Notes under the pieces: model-generated | The model's database searches: none | Seen by the model: only the letters and a program-made list of their open reading frames with translations | Told to the model about the DNA's origin: nothing | Shown here: positions 23,606-30,641 of the stretch, in pieces | How the letters are laid out: every line of letters starts with the position of its first letter | How positions within the stretch are numbered: position 1 is the first letter of the stretch | Assembly (NCBI GenBank): GCA_902768605.1 | Contig: CACXLY010000017.1 | Coordinates: 1 to 31,566 of the forward strand | DNA from: an uncultured Bacteroidales bacterium | GTDB lineage: Bacteria; Bacteroidota; Bacteroidia; Bacteroidales; Bacteroidaceae | DNA length: 31,566 bases | Direction: 5' to 3' | Position numbers and translations under genes: made by a program

Positions 23606-24787
23606 TCAGGCCTTTTTGCCTTTGAGCCAGAAGCCGAGCAGATAGAGGATGCCGACTGCCATGACGAGGACGGCTCCCACCTGGCCCATCGCATCGCTCG
23701 CAAAGCCCATCAGGAGCGGGAATACCGTGCCGCCGAAGATGCCCATAATGAGGAGGCCGCTCACCTCGTTCTTTTTCTCGGGAACAGCCTGCATGGCACG
23801 CGCGAAGATGATGCTGAAGGGGTTGCCGTTGCCGTAACCCATCAGGGCCACGCTCGCATAGATGACGACCACGCTCTGACCGTAGATGAGGCCACAGGCG
23901 GCTGCTGCCATCATCAGCACACTGACTAACAGGAAGGTCCAGTCCTTCAGATAGCTCATGATGAAGCTACCGCTGAAGCTGCCCACTGCCTTGGCAATGA
24001 AGTAGATGGTGCAGACGAAGGCGGCATCGTTGAGCGACATGCCGGTGCGCTCCATCAGTATTTTCGGAGCCGTGATGCTCGTCCCGACATCGATGCCCAC
24101 ATGGCAGATGATGGCGAGGAAACAGAGCAGGACAAAGGGGTTGCTCAGCAGGGAAAAAGACCCTACCCAACCTCCCCTTAAAGGGGAGGAGCCTGCGCAG
24201 GAAGTCTCCCCTTTAAGGGGAGATTTAGAGGGGTCTGTTATCTTTGTGCCAAACAACAGCAAGGTCGCCAGCACGCCTACACCCAGATAAATAGGATAGA
24301 GCGCTTGCCAGCCCAGACCGAAGGCGTTGGTGGTGGCTCCCCAAGAGGCGATGATGGGCGCCAGGAACGATGCGATGCTCTTGATGAACTGCCCGAAAGT
24401 GAGGGTGCTGGCCGAGGCGCCGCCTTTCATCACGCTGTCGACCAACGGATTGAGCGACGTCTGCATGATGGCGTTGCCTATTCCCAAAAGGGAGAAGGAC
24501 AGCAGGAGCATCGTGAAGTTCAGTGTGAACATCGGCACTGCCATTGCTGCCAGCGTCATCACAAGGCTCAGGAGCACGGTGTTCTTTCGCCCTATCTTGT
24601 TCATCAGCAGACTGGTGGGAATGCTGAAGATGAGGAACCAGAAGAACACGAGAGAGGGAAGGGTGTTGGCCATCGAGTCGGAGAGATTCAGGTCCGCCTT
24701 CACATAGTTGCTTGCTATGCCTACCATATCCACGAAGCCCATCGCGAAGAAGCACAGCATCACTGGAATAAGCTTTCTATAGTTCAT
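23606..24787 (-). CDS. MFS sugar transporter (probable mannose permease)
   Basis: This roughly 393-aa, 12-helix major facilitator protein is related to the FHS/fucose-permease-like sugar transporters of Bacteroidetes. The N-terminus reads MNYRKLIPVMLCFFAMGFVD, and the MFS loop motif is MNKIGRKNT. The start is taken at 24787 (MNYRK); upstream ATGs at 24808 and 24820 lie in or before a heptamer repeat. The central hydrophilic loop carries a translated palindromic element (DPSKSPLKGETSCAGSSPLR) between helices 6 and 7. Being downstream of a sugar kinase and mannose-6-phosphate isomerase in one operon, it most likely imports mannose or a mannoside. Specificity is inferred from context. Confidence 0.82.
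   Translation of the reverse strand: MNYRKLIPVMLCFFAMGFVDMVGIASNYVKADLNLSDSMANTLPSLVFFWFLIFSIPTSLLMNKIGRKNTVLLSLVMTLAAMAVPMFTLNFTMLLLSFSLLGIGNAIMQTSLNPLVDSVMKGGASASTLTFGQFIKSIASFLAPIIASWGATTNAFGLGWQALYPIYLGVGVLATLLLFGTKITDPSKSPLKGETSCAGSSPLRGGWVGSFSLLSNPFVLLCFLAIICHVGIDVGTSITAPKILMERTGMSLNDAAFVCTIYFIAKAVGSFSGSFIMSYLKDWTFLLVSVLMMAAAACGLIYGQSVVVIYASVALMGYGNGNPFSIIFARAMQAVPEKKNEVSGLLIMGIFGGTVFPLLMGFASDAMGQVGAVLVMAVGILYLLGFWLKGKKA
24158..24236. repeat. Palindromic element, copy B (in frame)
   Basis: This 79-bp element, bounded by AGACC (24158-24162) and GGTCT (24232-24236), has internal palindromes CCTCCCCTT-AAAGGGGAGG and CTCCCCTTTAAGGGGAG. On the plus strand it runs in the same direction as copy A (5806-5885), but the host gene is on the minus strand. 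Both readings stay open because the element is palindromic. Confidence 0.88.
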
Positions 24788-24813
24788 AGTTCTGAGTTCT
24801 GAGTTCATAGTTA
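24779..24813. repeat. 7-bp tandem repeat (ATAGTTC/TGAGTTC)
   Basis: Five heptamers (ATAGTTC, ATAGTTC, TGAGTTC, TGAGTTC, ATAGTTA) span the start codon of the MFS gene, so the N-terminus annotated there depends on repeat copy number. Confidence 0.8.
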
Positions 24814-24848
24814 TCGGCACTCCCTCAGGAAGCGAGGGAGATGGGGCT

Positions 24849-25943
24849 TCACTTGCTCAACTGATTGAGTGCGAAGTTGTAGGCACCGAGGTTAATGGCT
24901 TTGCTGGCGCCAAGCTCGGAGATGGTGATGGCCACCTTGCGCTGAGCACAGTAGAGCACCTTCTTGTCGCTGTGGGGAACGTCGACATAGACATCCTTGT
25001 CCTCGAGGAAAGCGGCGCGCTGCTCCGGGTCTTCGAAATTATAGACCTCCGACTGCAGGGTGGGCAGCAGATTGCCGGTGAAGGTGCCGGCCGGGCGCGC
25101 AAACTCCTCCATCATGCCCGGCAGAATCCACTTCGAATTGTGCGACAGCCCTCCGCCGATGACGACGATGCCGTCCACGATATTCAGCACATTCACCAGG
25201 GCAGCCGCAGTGACCTGACCCAGCTGGCGGAAGCTTTCCTGAGCGGCTTTCCTGTTGCCGGGGCGGGTACCGTTTGCGATGTCGCCGATGTCCTTTGGCG
25301 TGAGGTCGCCTATCTCTTCGTGCGACATCTCGGCATACACTCTGCGGACAGCGCGAATGCTCACGCTCTCCTCGGCAATGACGAAGGGATACATGCCATT
25401 GCGCATGCACCAGACATCGCCACCGCAGTCGTTGTCGCCCGTCAGCAATACCTTGTCGATGACCACGCCGCAGCCGAAGCCGGTGCCAAGCGTGATGCCC
25501 ACCATGTTCTTGTAGCGGCGCTTGCAGCCTGCCTCCTCGAGGGCCTTGTTGACACGCGGCAGAGCGCCTGCCAATGCCTCACCGTAGGCAAAGAGGTTGC
25601 CGTCGTTGTTGACGTACACAGGAATCTTGAAGACGCTCTCCAGATAAGGGCCGAGGGCCACTCCACCGCGGAAAGAGGGGAAGTTGGGCAGGTCGCCAAT
25701 CACGCCTCTGGCATAGTCGGCAGGGCCCGGGAAGGCGAAACTGATGGCGACAGGCTCGGTGTCGAGCATCTCCTTGACAGTGGTGAAGCCTTGCACCAGC
25801 GTGGCCAGGCAGCCCTCAGTGTCGGTGGTGACGGCTTTCAGGCGAACGGGCTCCACAATCTCCTCGTTGTCGCAAATGGCTGAAAACACAAAGTTGGTGC
25901 CGCCCGCATCAAGGGTCAGCACGATTTTCTTGTCTTTACTCAT
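24849..25943 (-). CDS. ROK family sugar kinase
   Basis: This 364-aa ROK (repressor, ORF, kinase) protein has the phosphate-1 motif LTLDAGGTNFVFS at the N-terminus, the catalytic Asp in VNNDGNLFAYGEA (about residue 115) and the adenosine region GITLGTGFGCGVVID. The region where many ROK kinases carry a CxCGxxGC zinc site reads CGGDVWCMRNGMYP, so the cysteine set is not preserved. There is no DNA-binding domain, so this is an enzyme, probably a mannokinase or glucokinase-type hexokinase feeding mannose-6-phosphate isomerase 70 bases upstream. The gene follows manA and precedes the MFS gene by 61 bases. Confidence 0.88.
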   Translation of the reverse strand: MSKDKKIVLTLDAGGTNFVFSAICDNEEIVEPVRLKAVTTDTEGCLATLVQGFTTVKEMLDTEPVAISFAFPGPADYARGVIGDLPNFPSFRGGVALGPYLESVFKIPVYVNNDGNLFAYGEALAGALPRVNKALEEAGCKRRYKNMVGITLGTGFGCGVVIDKVLLTGDNDCGGDVWCMRNGMYPFVIAEESVSIRAVRRVYAEMSHEEIGDLTPKDIGDIANGTRPGNRKAAQESFRQLGQVTAAALVNVLNIVDGIVVIGGGLSHNSKWILPGMMEEFARPAGTFTGNLLPTLQSEVYNFEDPEQRAAFLEDKDVYVDVPHSDKKVLYCAQRKVAITISELGASKAINLGAYNFALNQLSK

Positions 25944-25958
25944 AATAGTTGGATTTAG

Positions 25959-26003
25959 TTGTTCTGATTATTCTGAATGGTCTGAGTGTCCTGAGTATTG
26001 CGA
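25959..26003. repeat. Degenerate 9-bp tandem repeat
   Basis: Units TTGTTCTGA, TTATTCTGA, ATGGTCTGA, GTGTCCTGA and GTATTGCGA fill the manA-ROK spacer. Confidence 0.6.
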
Positions 26004-26013
26004 AATTCTCCGG

Positions 26014-27804
26014 TTACTCCGATTTCTCTGTGATTCTTACTGAGGCCTTGATGGTCATGCACTCTCCCTGCAGGGGTTTGATGGTGAAGCGGCCGATGCA
26101 GGCTGGGATGATGAATGTCTCGGCATAGTGTACCTCGAAGGGTTCGAACTTGCCTTCGGGACTCTCGATGAGTGCTGCCTCGCCATCCACGAGGTTGAGG
26201 ACGCAGACGCTGCCACCGGTGTTGTGCTCGACAGGTCTGGAGAAGGTGTGCCTTCGTGTCTCGATGAACTCGTTGGGATGAAGGCCTGTGCGCTCCTCCT
26301 TGATGCCATTCTCGTCGCTCAGCACCTCGAAGTGGTTGGCAATCTGCGATTTCACAAAGGCGGTGGTGCGCTCCCACTGGATGACATGCTTGCCGCGCTC
26401 CACATTGATGGGCCGCGGTTTGCCGTCCAGTCCCAGTCGGGCCCAGTCCCACAGCTTGAAGGTGAAGATGCTGGGGGTGGAGCTTATCTCGAGCACCATG
26501 CTGTCGTGGCCCGAGCAGTGGATGGTGCCGGCTGGGATGAGGTAATGGTCGTGCTTCTTGGCAGGCAACTTGTTGACGTACTTCTCGGCATCGAACAGGA
26601 TTTCGCCCCTCTGAGCAGCCCGCAGGTCCTCAATCATTTCAGCGGGATTGATGCCCTCCTTCAGGCCGAGATAGACCACGGCATTGTCTGCGGCATCGAG
26701 CAGGTAGTAGCTCTCATCCTGAGTGTATGGCAGTCCGAACTCGCGCTGAGCGAACTCGTTTGTCGGGTGCACTTGCAGGCTGAGGTTGCCGCCTTGCATC
26801 GTGTCGAGGAAGTCGAAGCGGATGGGGAAGCTTTTGCCGAAGCGATGCCATACCTGCTGACCGAGCAGTTCGCGTGTGTGGGCCAGTACGACATCCTGAG
26901 AGGGCAGCTCGAAGAGCACGCCGTCAGCCTCGAGGTAGAGGCTGTTCTCCTCGGGCACGCAGTCGAAGCACCAGCCATAGTTCTGCTCTTCTCGAGGCAG
27001 GTCGCACACCTCCTTCATCCATTGTCCGCCCCAGGGAGCAGGGTCGAAGAAGGGCACCACGCGGAAAGGCTTATGCACCGTCCGCTCCAGTCCCTGCCGC
27101 ATCTGGGCATCGGTTATCATCTTGGGCTGCTGACGATTGTTCGAGTCAATCCAGTACTGGATGCAGCCGCCCTGCATCAACTCGTCCTTATAGTGGTCGA
27201 TGATGTTCCAGTCGTTGAAGTAGCCGCGTTTGTACTGCACCGAAGGGCTGTCCTCGTGGTTGTCGATGCCCAATGCCTTCACCTCATGCCTGCGAAAGCG
27301 CTGCTGAATCTCCCATCGGGCCATGTCGGCGTAAGCAAGCCCCCTCCTCGCTCCCCCTTTGGGGGAGAGCTTTTGTGCGACGAAGGCTGCTCCTGTGCCG
27401 ATGATGACGATGCCTCCAGAGCACTCCCCCAAAGGGGGCATTTGCTCGTTAGAAGCGGAGCAAATGGGGAGCTTGCGACGGAGGCAAGGGAGGGGGCTCC
27501 AGTATTCCTCCAACCTCACATTCGACATGTATCCAAACAGGACATCTTCGGTCATGAAGCGCTCAGTCAGCTGTCGGATTTCCTCTTCCGACCGCATCAG
27601 CGAGCGCGTGTCGATAATCTTCCTGCCTGTCTTGGAGAAGGCCTTGATGAAGTCTTCCTCGTAGGTTCCCGGGTAGAGGTCGATGGCCCACACGGGCTCG
27701 TCTGCCCAAGCCTGCGAAAGGGTTTCGACGATATTGTCCCAGCCGATGATTGCCTTGCCCTCGATGTGGGTTGAGGGCTGCTTGTCGTAGTTGCTCTTTC
27801 TCAT
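26014..27804 (-). CDS. manA: Class I mannose-6-phosphate isomerase with N-terminal extension
   Basis: This 596-aa protein interconverts mannose 6-phosphate and fructose 6-phosphate. The cupin isomerase part occupies about residues 265-590, with zinc ligands in LSLQVHPTNEF (Gln344, His346), DESYY (Glu364) and AGTIHCSG (His429). A preceding roughly 260-residue module (VWAIDLYPGTYEEDF, YADMARWEIQQRFRRHEVKA, QYKRGYFNDWNIIDHYKDEL) is conserved in Bacteroidetes isomerases and looks kinase-like, but I see no P-loop. Residues about 103-156 include peptide from palindromic repeats (WSPLPCLRRKLP, KLSPKGGARRGL) on either side of what looks like native GGIVIIGTGAAF. It is first in the manA-ROK-MFS operon, with a good promoter at 27826-27856. 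Confidence 0.9.
   Translation of the reverse strand: MRKSNYDKQPSTHIEGKAIIGWDNIVETLSQAWADEPVWAIDLYPGTYEEDFIKAFSKTGRKIIDTRSLMRSEEEIRQLTERFMTEDVLFGYMSNVRLEEYWSPLPCLRRKLPICSASNEQMPPLGECSGGIVIIGTGAAFVAQKLSPKGGARRGLAYADMARWEIQQRFRRHEVKALGIDNHEDSPSVQYKRGYFNDWNIIDHYKDELMQGGCIQYWIDSNNRQQPKMITDAQMRQGLERTVHKPFRVVPFFDPAPWGGQWMKEVCDLPREEQNYGWCFDCVPEENSLYLEADGVLFELPSQDVVLAHTRELLGQQVWHRFGKSFPIRFDFLDTMQGGNLSLQVHPTNEFAQREFGLPYTQDESYYLLDAADNAVVYLGLKEGINPAEMIEDLRAAQRGEILFDAEKYVNKLPAKKHDHYLIPAGTIHCSGHDSMVLEISSTPSIFTFKLWDWARLGLDGKPRPINVERGKHVIQWERTTAFVKSQIANHFEVLSDENGIKEERTGLHPNEFIETRRHTFSRPVEHNTGGSVCVLNLVDGEAALIESPEGKFEPFEVHYAETFIIPACIGRFTIKPLQGECMTIKASVRITEKSE
27338..27498. repeat. Palindromic elements flanking native manA sequence
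   Basis: Outer arms AGCCCCCTCC (27338-27347) and GGAGGGGGCT (27489-27498) are perfectly complementary. Inside are CTCCCCC-TTT-GGGGGAG (27351-27367), CCCCC-AAA-GGGGG (27426-27438) and a 9-bp hairpin CATTTGCTC/GAGCAAATG (27439-27447/27458-27466). All are in frame in the minus-strand manA gene. Confidence 0.8.
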
Positions 27805-27825
27805 AAAAAAGTATCAATTCCTTTG

Positions 27826-27856
27826 CAAAGATAAAGAAAACAATCGAGACGGCAAA
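27826..27856 (-). promoter_or_regulatory. Bacteroidota promoter for the manA operon
   Basis: On the minus strand, TTTG (27853-27856) and TATCTTTG (27826-27833) are exactly 19 bp apart, an ideal primary-sigma promoter. The start codon of manA is 22 bases downstream. Confidence 0.8.
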
Positions 27857-27934
27857 AGCATAGGTGCATTTAAGTGTCTAAAATGCTTCAACTGGCGGCA
27901 TAAAACGGCAAAATAGCATAATCTGCGCAAAACA

Positions 27935-27966
27935 TTTGGCGTTTTGCGACATTTTCTTTAACTTTG
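27935..27966 (+). promoter_or_regulatory. Bacteroidota promoter for the glutathione peroxidase gene
   Basis: TTTG (27935-27938) and TAACTTTG (27959-27966) are separated by 20 bp. The in-frame ATG at 27968 would lie at or before the transcription start, supporting the ATG at 27998. Confidence 0.75.
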
Positions 27967-27997
27967 CATGGCAAAAAAGCCTAACTCATCTACCATT

Positions 27998-28615
27998 ATG
28001 CGAAACAAATCTTTATTTTTAACCTTAGCAGCCATCCTTTGTCTGCTTTCATGTAAAACCAGCACTATGGATACGGTTTATCAATTCAGCGCCCTCTCGA
28101 ACAAGGGTCAGGAGGTGAGCTTCGCCGACTACAAAGGCAAGGTGCTCCTCATCGTCAACACAGCCTCGAAATGCGGCTTCACACCTCAGTACGACGGACT
28201 TGAAGCGCTCTATCAGAAGTACAAGGACCGCGGACTGGTCATCGTAGGCTTTCCCTGCGACCAGTTCGGGCATCAAGAGCCGGGTAACGACGAGCAAATC
28301 GAGGAGTTCTGCCGCCTGAACCACGGCGTCACCTTCCCCCTGATGTCGAAGATTGAGGTGAACGGCGAGAACGCCCATCCCATCTACAAATGGCTGACGA
28401 GCCAGGCTGGCTTTGCCGGCTTCGCACCCGAGCATCCGCTCTCCAAGCTTTTGGACGAGATGTTCTCCAAAGCCGACCCCGATTATGCGTCGAAGCCCGA
28501 CATCAAGTGGAACTTCACCAAGTTCCTGATTGACCGCAAAGGCAAGGTGGTGGGCCGCTACGAGCCGACAACGGAACCTGCCCAGCTGGAACAGCCGATA
28601 GAGGAACAACTGTAG
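27998..28615 (+). CDS. Glutathione peroxidase family lipoprotein
   Basis: This roughly 205-aa thiol peroxidase of the glutathione peroxidase family reduces hydroperoxides, in bacteria usually with thioredoxin. The catalytic tetrad is present with cysteine rather than selenocysteine: NTASKCGFTPQY (Cys), FPCDQFGHQEPG (Gln) and KWNFTKFL (Trp-Asn). Its second cysteine, in FPCDQFG, could serve as resolving thiol. The ATG at 27998 gives a lipoprotein-like signal (MRNKSLFLTLAAILCLLSCK), so it is probably membrane-anchored in the periplasm. The CDF transporter gene starts 10 bases later. Confidence 0.92.
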   Translation: MRNKSLFLTLAAILCLLSCKTSTMDTVYQFSALSNKGQEVSFADYKGKVLLIVNTASKCGFTPQYDGLEALYQKYKDRGLVIVGFPCDQFGHQEPGNDEQIEEFCRLNHGVTFPLMSKIEVNGENAHPIYKWLTSQAGFAGFAPEHPLSKLLDEMFSKADPDYASKPDIKWNFTKFLIDRKGKVVGRYEPTTEPAQLEQPIEEQL

Positions 28616-28625
28616 AGAGAGGGGT

Positions 28626-29729
28626 ATGGACAGGAGTCGGGAAATCATACGCACCAGTTGGATAGGCATTGCGGCCAATGTCCTGCTGGCAGGCTTCAAG
28701 GCTGCGGTAGGCGTGCTTGCCAGCTCGGTGGCCATTGTGATGGATGCCGTCAACAACCTGAGCGATGCCTTGTCGAGCGTCATCACCATTGTCGGCACAA
28801 AGCTCTCGCAGCGCCCTCCTGACCGCAAGCACCCCTTTGGCTTCGGCAGGGTGGAGTACTTCAGCGCCATCATCATTGCAGTCATTGTGCTGTCGGCAGG
28901 CATCACCTCGCTCATCGAGTCTGTCAAGAAGATATTCAACCCATCGGAACCGACCTACACGACATTGACGCTCGTGGTCATTGTGGTGGCAATCGTGGTC
29001 AAGCTCATCCTCGGACAATATGTGAAGCGCAAGGGCACACAGCTGAAGAGCGATGCCCTGATAGCCTCCGGCTCTGATGCTCTGTTCGATGCCATCATCA
29101 CTTTGGCCACGCTTGTTTCGGCTGGAGTCATGCTGCTGTGGGGTATTTCGCTCGACGGCATTCTTGGTGTCCTGATATCTCTCGTCATCATCAAGGCCGG
29201 CATCGAGATGCTTGCCTCGCCTGTCAACGAGTTGCTGGGCACGAGCATCTCTGCCGAACTCACCAGCCAAATCAAGAAAGAGGTGTCCGAGTTCGATGGC
29301 GTCCACGGCGTTTACGACCTCATCCTGCATAACTATGGCCCTGACATTCAGATTGGTTCCCTGCACATCAACGTCTTAGACACGATGTCGGCTCACGAAA
29401 TTCATGGCTTGACACGCAAAATCACGATGCAGATGATAGAGCGTCACAACATCGTCATGACCGTAGGTGTGTATGCCATAGCCACAGGCGAGAACCGTCG
29501 TGCAGAACTGCAGACAAAGGTGATGCAGATGCTTGCTGCCCATCCGGAAATCGTCCAGGTGCATGGTTTCTACTATTCCGAGAAGGACAATATGCTCTCT
29601 GTCGATGTCGTTCCCGACATTTCCGTCCACGATGATGCTGCATTTGTCCGCCAGCTTACTGCCGAACTTCAGCCATTGGTGCCCGACAAACAGGTTGTCA
29701 TCATCGTCGACCACAATTATAGCGAATAA
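28626..29729 (+). CDS. Cation diffusion facilitator (CDF) metal transporter
   Basis: This 367-aa CDF-family antiporter exports divalent metal ions. It has six predicted membrane helices in the first 200 residues, then a cytoplasmic ferredoxin-like domain (FDGVHGVYDLILHNYGPDIQ, VHINV-type strand), with a long C-terminal extension (about residues 290-367) that looks like a second small alpha/beta domain. The helix-2 site reads Asn43-x3-Asp47 (VNNLSDA), while helix 5 has Asp151-x3-Asp155 (SDALFDA); many zinc transporters have HxxxD or DxxxD at both. The metal is therefore not predictable here. It follows the peroxidase by 10 bases and probably shares its transcript. Confidence 0.9.
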   Translation: MDRSREIIRTSWIGIAANVLLAGFKAAVGVLASSVAIVMDAVNNLSDALSSVITIVGTKLSQRPPDRKHPFGFGRVEYFSAIIIAVIVLSAGITSLIESVKKIFNPSEPTYTTLTLVVIVVAIVVKLILGQYVKRKGTQLKSDALIASGSDALFDAIITLATLVSAGVMLLWGISLDGILGVLISLVIIKAGIEMLASPVNELLGTSISAELTSQIKKEVSEFDGVHGVYDLILHNYGPDIQIGSLHINVLDTMSAHEIHGLTRKITMQMIERHNIVMTVGVYAIATGENRRAELQTKVMQMLAAHPEIVQVHGFYYSEKDNMLSVDVVPDISVHDDAAFVRQLTAELQPLVPDKQVVIIVDHNYSE

Positions 29730-29748
29730 ACCCTATATACAAGTCTTG

Positions 29749-29773
29749 GGAGTTAATGAACTTTAACTCCTTT
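29749..29773 (+). terminator. Possible terminator after the CDF gene
   Basis: GGAGTTAA (29749-29756) and TTAACTCC (29763-29770) form an 8-bp stem with a 6-base loop and a short TTT. The AGTTAA words are the same as in the 9-bp repeats at 13883-14031. Confidence 0.5.
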
Positions 29774-29820
29774 AACTTCCCCAAAATCAAAAACATCCCT
29801 AACTTAATTATATATATATT

Positions 29821-30003
29821 ATGAAATACCCATGTGAGAACTGCCAGCTTCGTGCTCAGTATGAAAAGAATCCCAAGTCGCTGATAGGGCGCTTTTGGCG
29901 TTGGCAAATCAATTTCTGCCCCAGCTGGCGCGGCTATTTCAAGTCGTTGCCGCCTGAGAAGCAGGAAGAACTGCGCAAGAAATACGATTTTTGGAAATAT
30001 TAA
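29821..30003 (+). CDS. Small conserved 60-aa cysteine-containing protein
   Basis: This is a 60-aa protein with MKYPCENCQLRAQYEKNPKS, then GRFWRWQINFCPSWRGYF and a charged C-terminal helix (SLPPEKQEELRKKYDFWKY). Three cysteines (CxxC plus one at about residue 32) could bind a metal. I recall similar short proteins in other Bacteroidetes without a known role. The AT-rich leader (ATTATATATATATT) and the tight 11-base spacing to the following flavoprotein gene support a real gene in an operon. Function is unknown. Confidence 0.7.
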   Translation: MKYPCENCQLRAQYEKNPKSLIGRFWRWQINFCPSWRGYFKSLPPEKQEELRKKYDFWKY

Positions 30004-30014
30004 CCACGCGAACC

Positions 30015-30551
30015 ATGAAAAGAGTAGTAGTAATTTCAACGAGCCTGCGTCGTGGCTCGAACAGCGACATGCTTGCCGACAAGTTTGCAGAGGGTGCGAA
30101 GGCTGCCGGAAACGATGTGGAGAAGATTTCCCTCGTGGGAAAGAACATCCAGTTCTGCAAGGGCTGTCTGGGCTGTCAGAAGCTGGGGCGATGCGTCATC
30201 AGCGACGATGCCAACGACATCATGGCAAAGGTGCTGCAGGCCGATGTGGTGGCTTGGGCAACACCTATCTATTATTATGAGATGAGCGGGCAGATGAAGA
30301 CCCTCATCGACCGCATGAATGCAATGTACGAGCTGGACTATCAGTTTCGCGATGTCTATCTGCTGTCGACGGCTGCCGAGGATGAGGAGCAGACACCCAA
30401 AAGGGCAGAGACAGGGCTGACAGGCTGGATTGACTGCTATCCCAAGAGCCGCCTGGCTGGCACACTCTTCTGTGGCGGCGTGAACGATGCCCGCGAGATA
30501 GAAGGCAACCCAAAACTGCAAGAAGCCTACGAACTGGGGAAGGAAATCTAA
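30015..30551 (+). CDS. Flavodoxin-family NAD(P)H-dependent FMN oxidoreductase
   Basis: This roughly 178-aa flavodoxin-fold protein is of the NADPH-dependent FMN reductase/iron-sulfur flavoprotein type. FMN phosphate loop ISTSLRRGSNSD at the N-terminus, cysteine cluster FCKGCLGCQKLGRC (residues about 48-61) and ATPIYYYEMSGQMKTLIDRM (flavin ring site) are visible. The start is taken at 30015 (MKRVVV); the longer ORF overlaps the preceding gene. It is paired with a second family member downstream. Its substrate (quinone, nitro compound or flavin) is not indicated. Confidence 0.85.
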   Translation: MKRVVVISTSLRRGSNSDMLADKFAEGAKAAGNDVEKISLVGKNIQFCKGCLGCQKLGRCVISDDANDIMAKVLQADVVAWATPIYYYEMSGQMKTLIDRMNAMYELDYQFRDVYLLSTAAEDEEQTPKRAETGLTGWIDCYPKSRLAGTLFCGGVNDAREIEGNPKLQEAYELGKEI

Positions 30552-30554
30552 TTT

Positions 30555-30634
30555 AATTCATAATTCATAGTTATCAATTCATAATTCATAATTCATAGAC
30601 TTCAATCTTCAATCTTCAATTTTCAATCTTCAAT
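30555..30634. repeat. Two adjacent 7-bp tandem repeats
   Basis: Five AATTCAT units and one AGTTATC variant (30555-30596) are followed by five CTTCAAT-type units (30600-30634), making up almost the whole spacer between the two flavoprotein genes. Confidence 0.85.
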
Positions 30635-30641
30635 TATATTC

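Noticed and set aside
23290..23703. ORFs with 22-aa repeats on both strands
   Set aside because: The 66-bp repeat is divisible by three, so open frames appear by arithmetic. There is no start context, and the minus-strand frame overlaps the MFS 3' end.
26128..27774. 548-codon plus-strand ORF opposite manA
   Set aside because: It is the antisense shadow of manA with no signal, domain or promoter.
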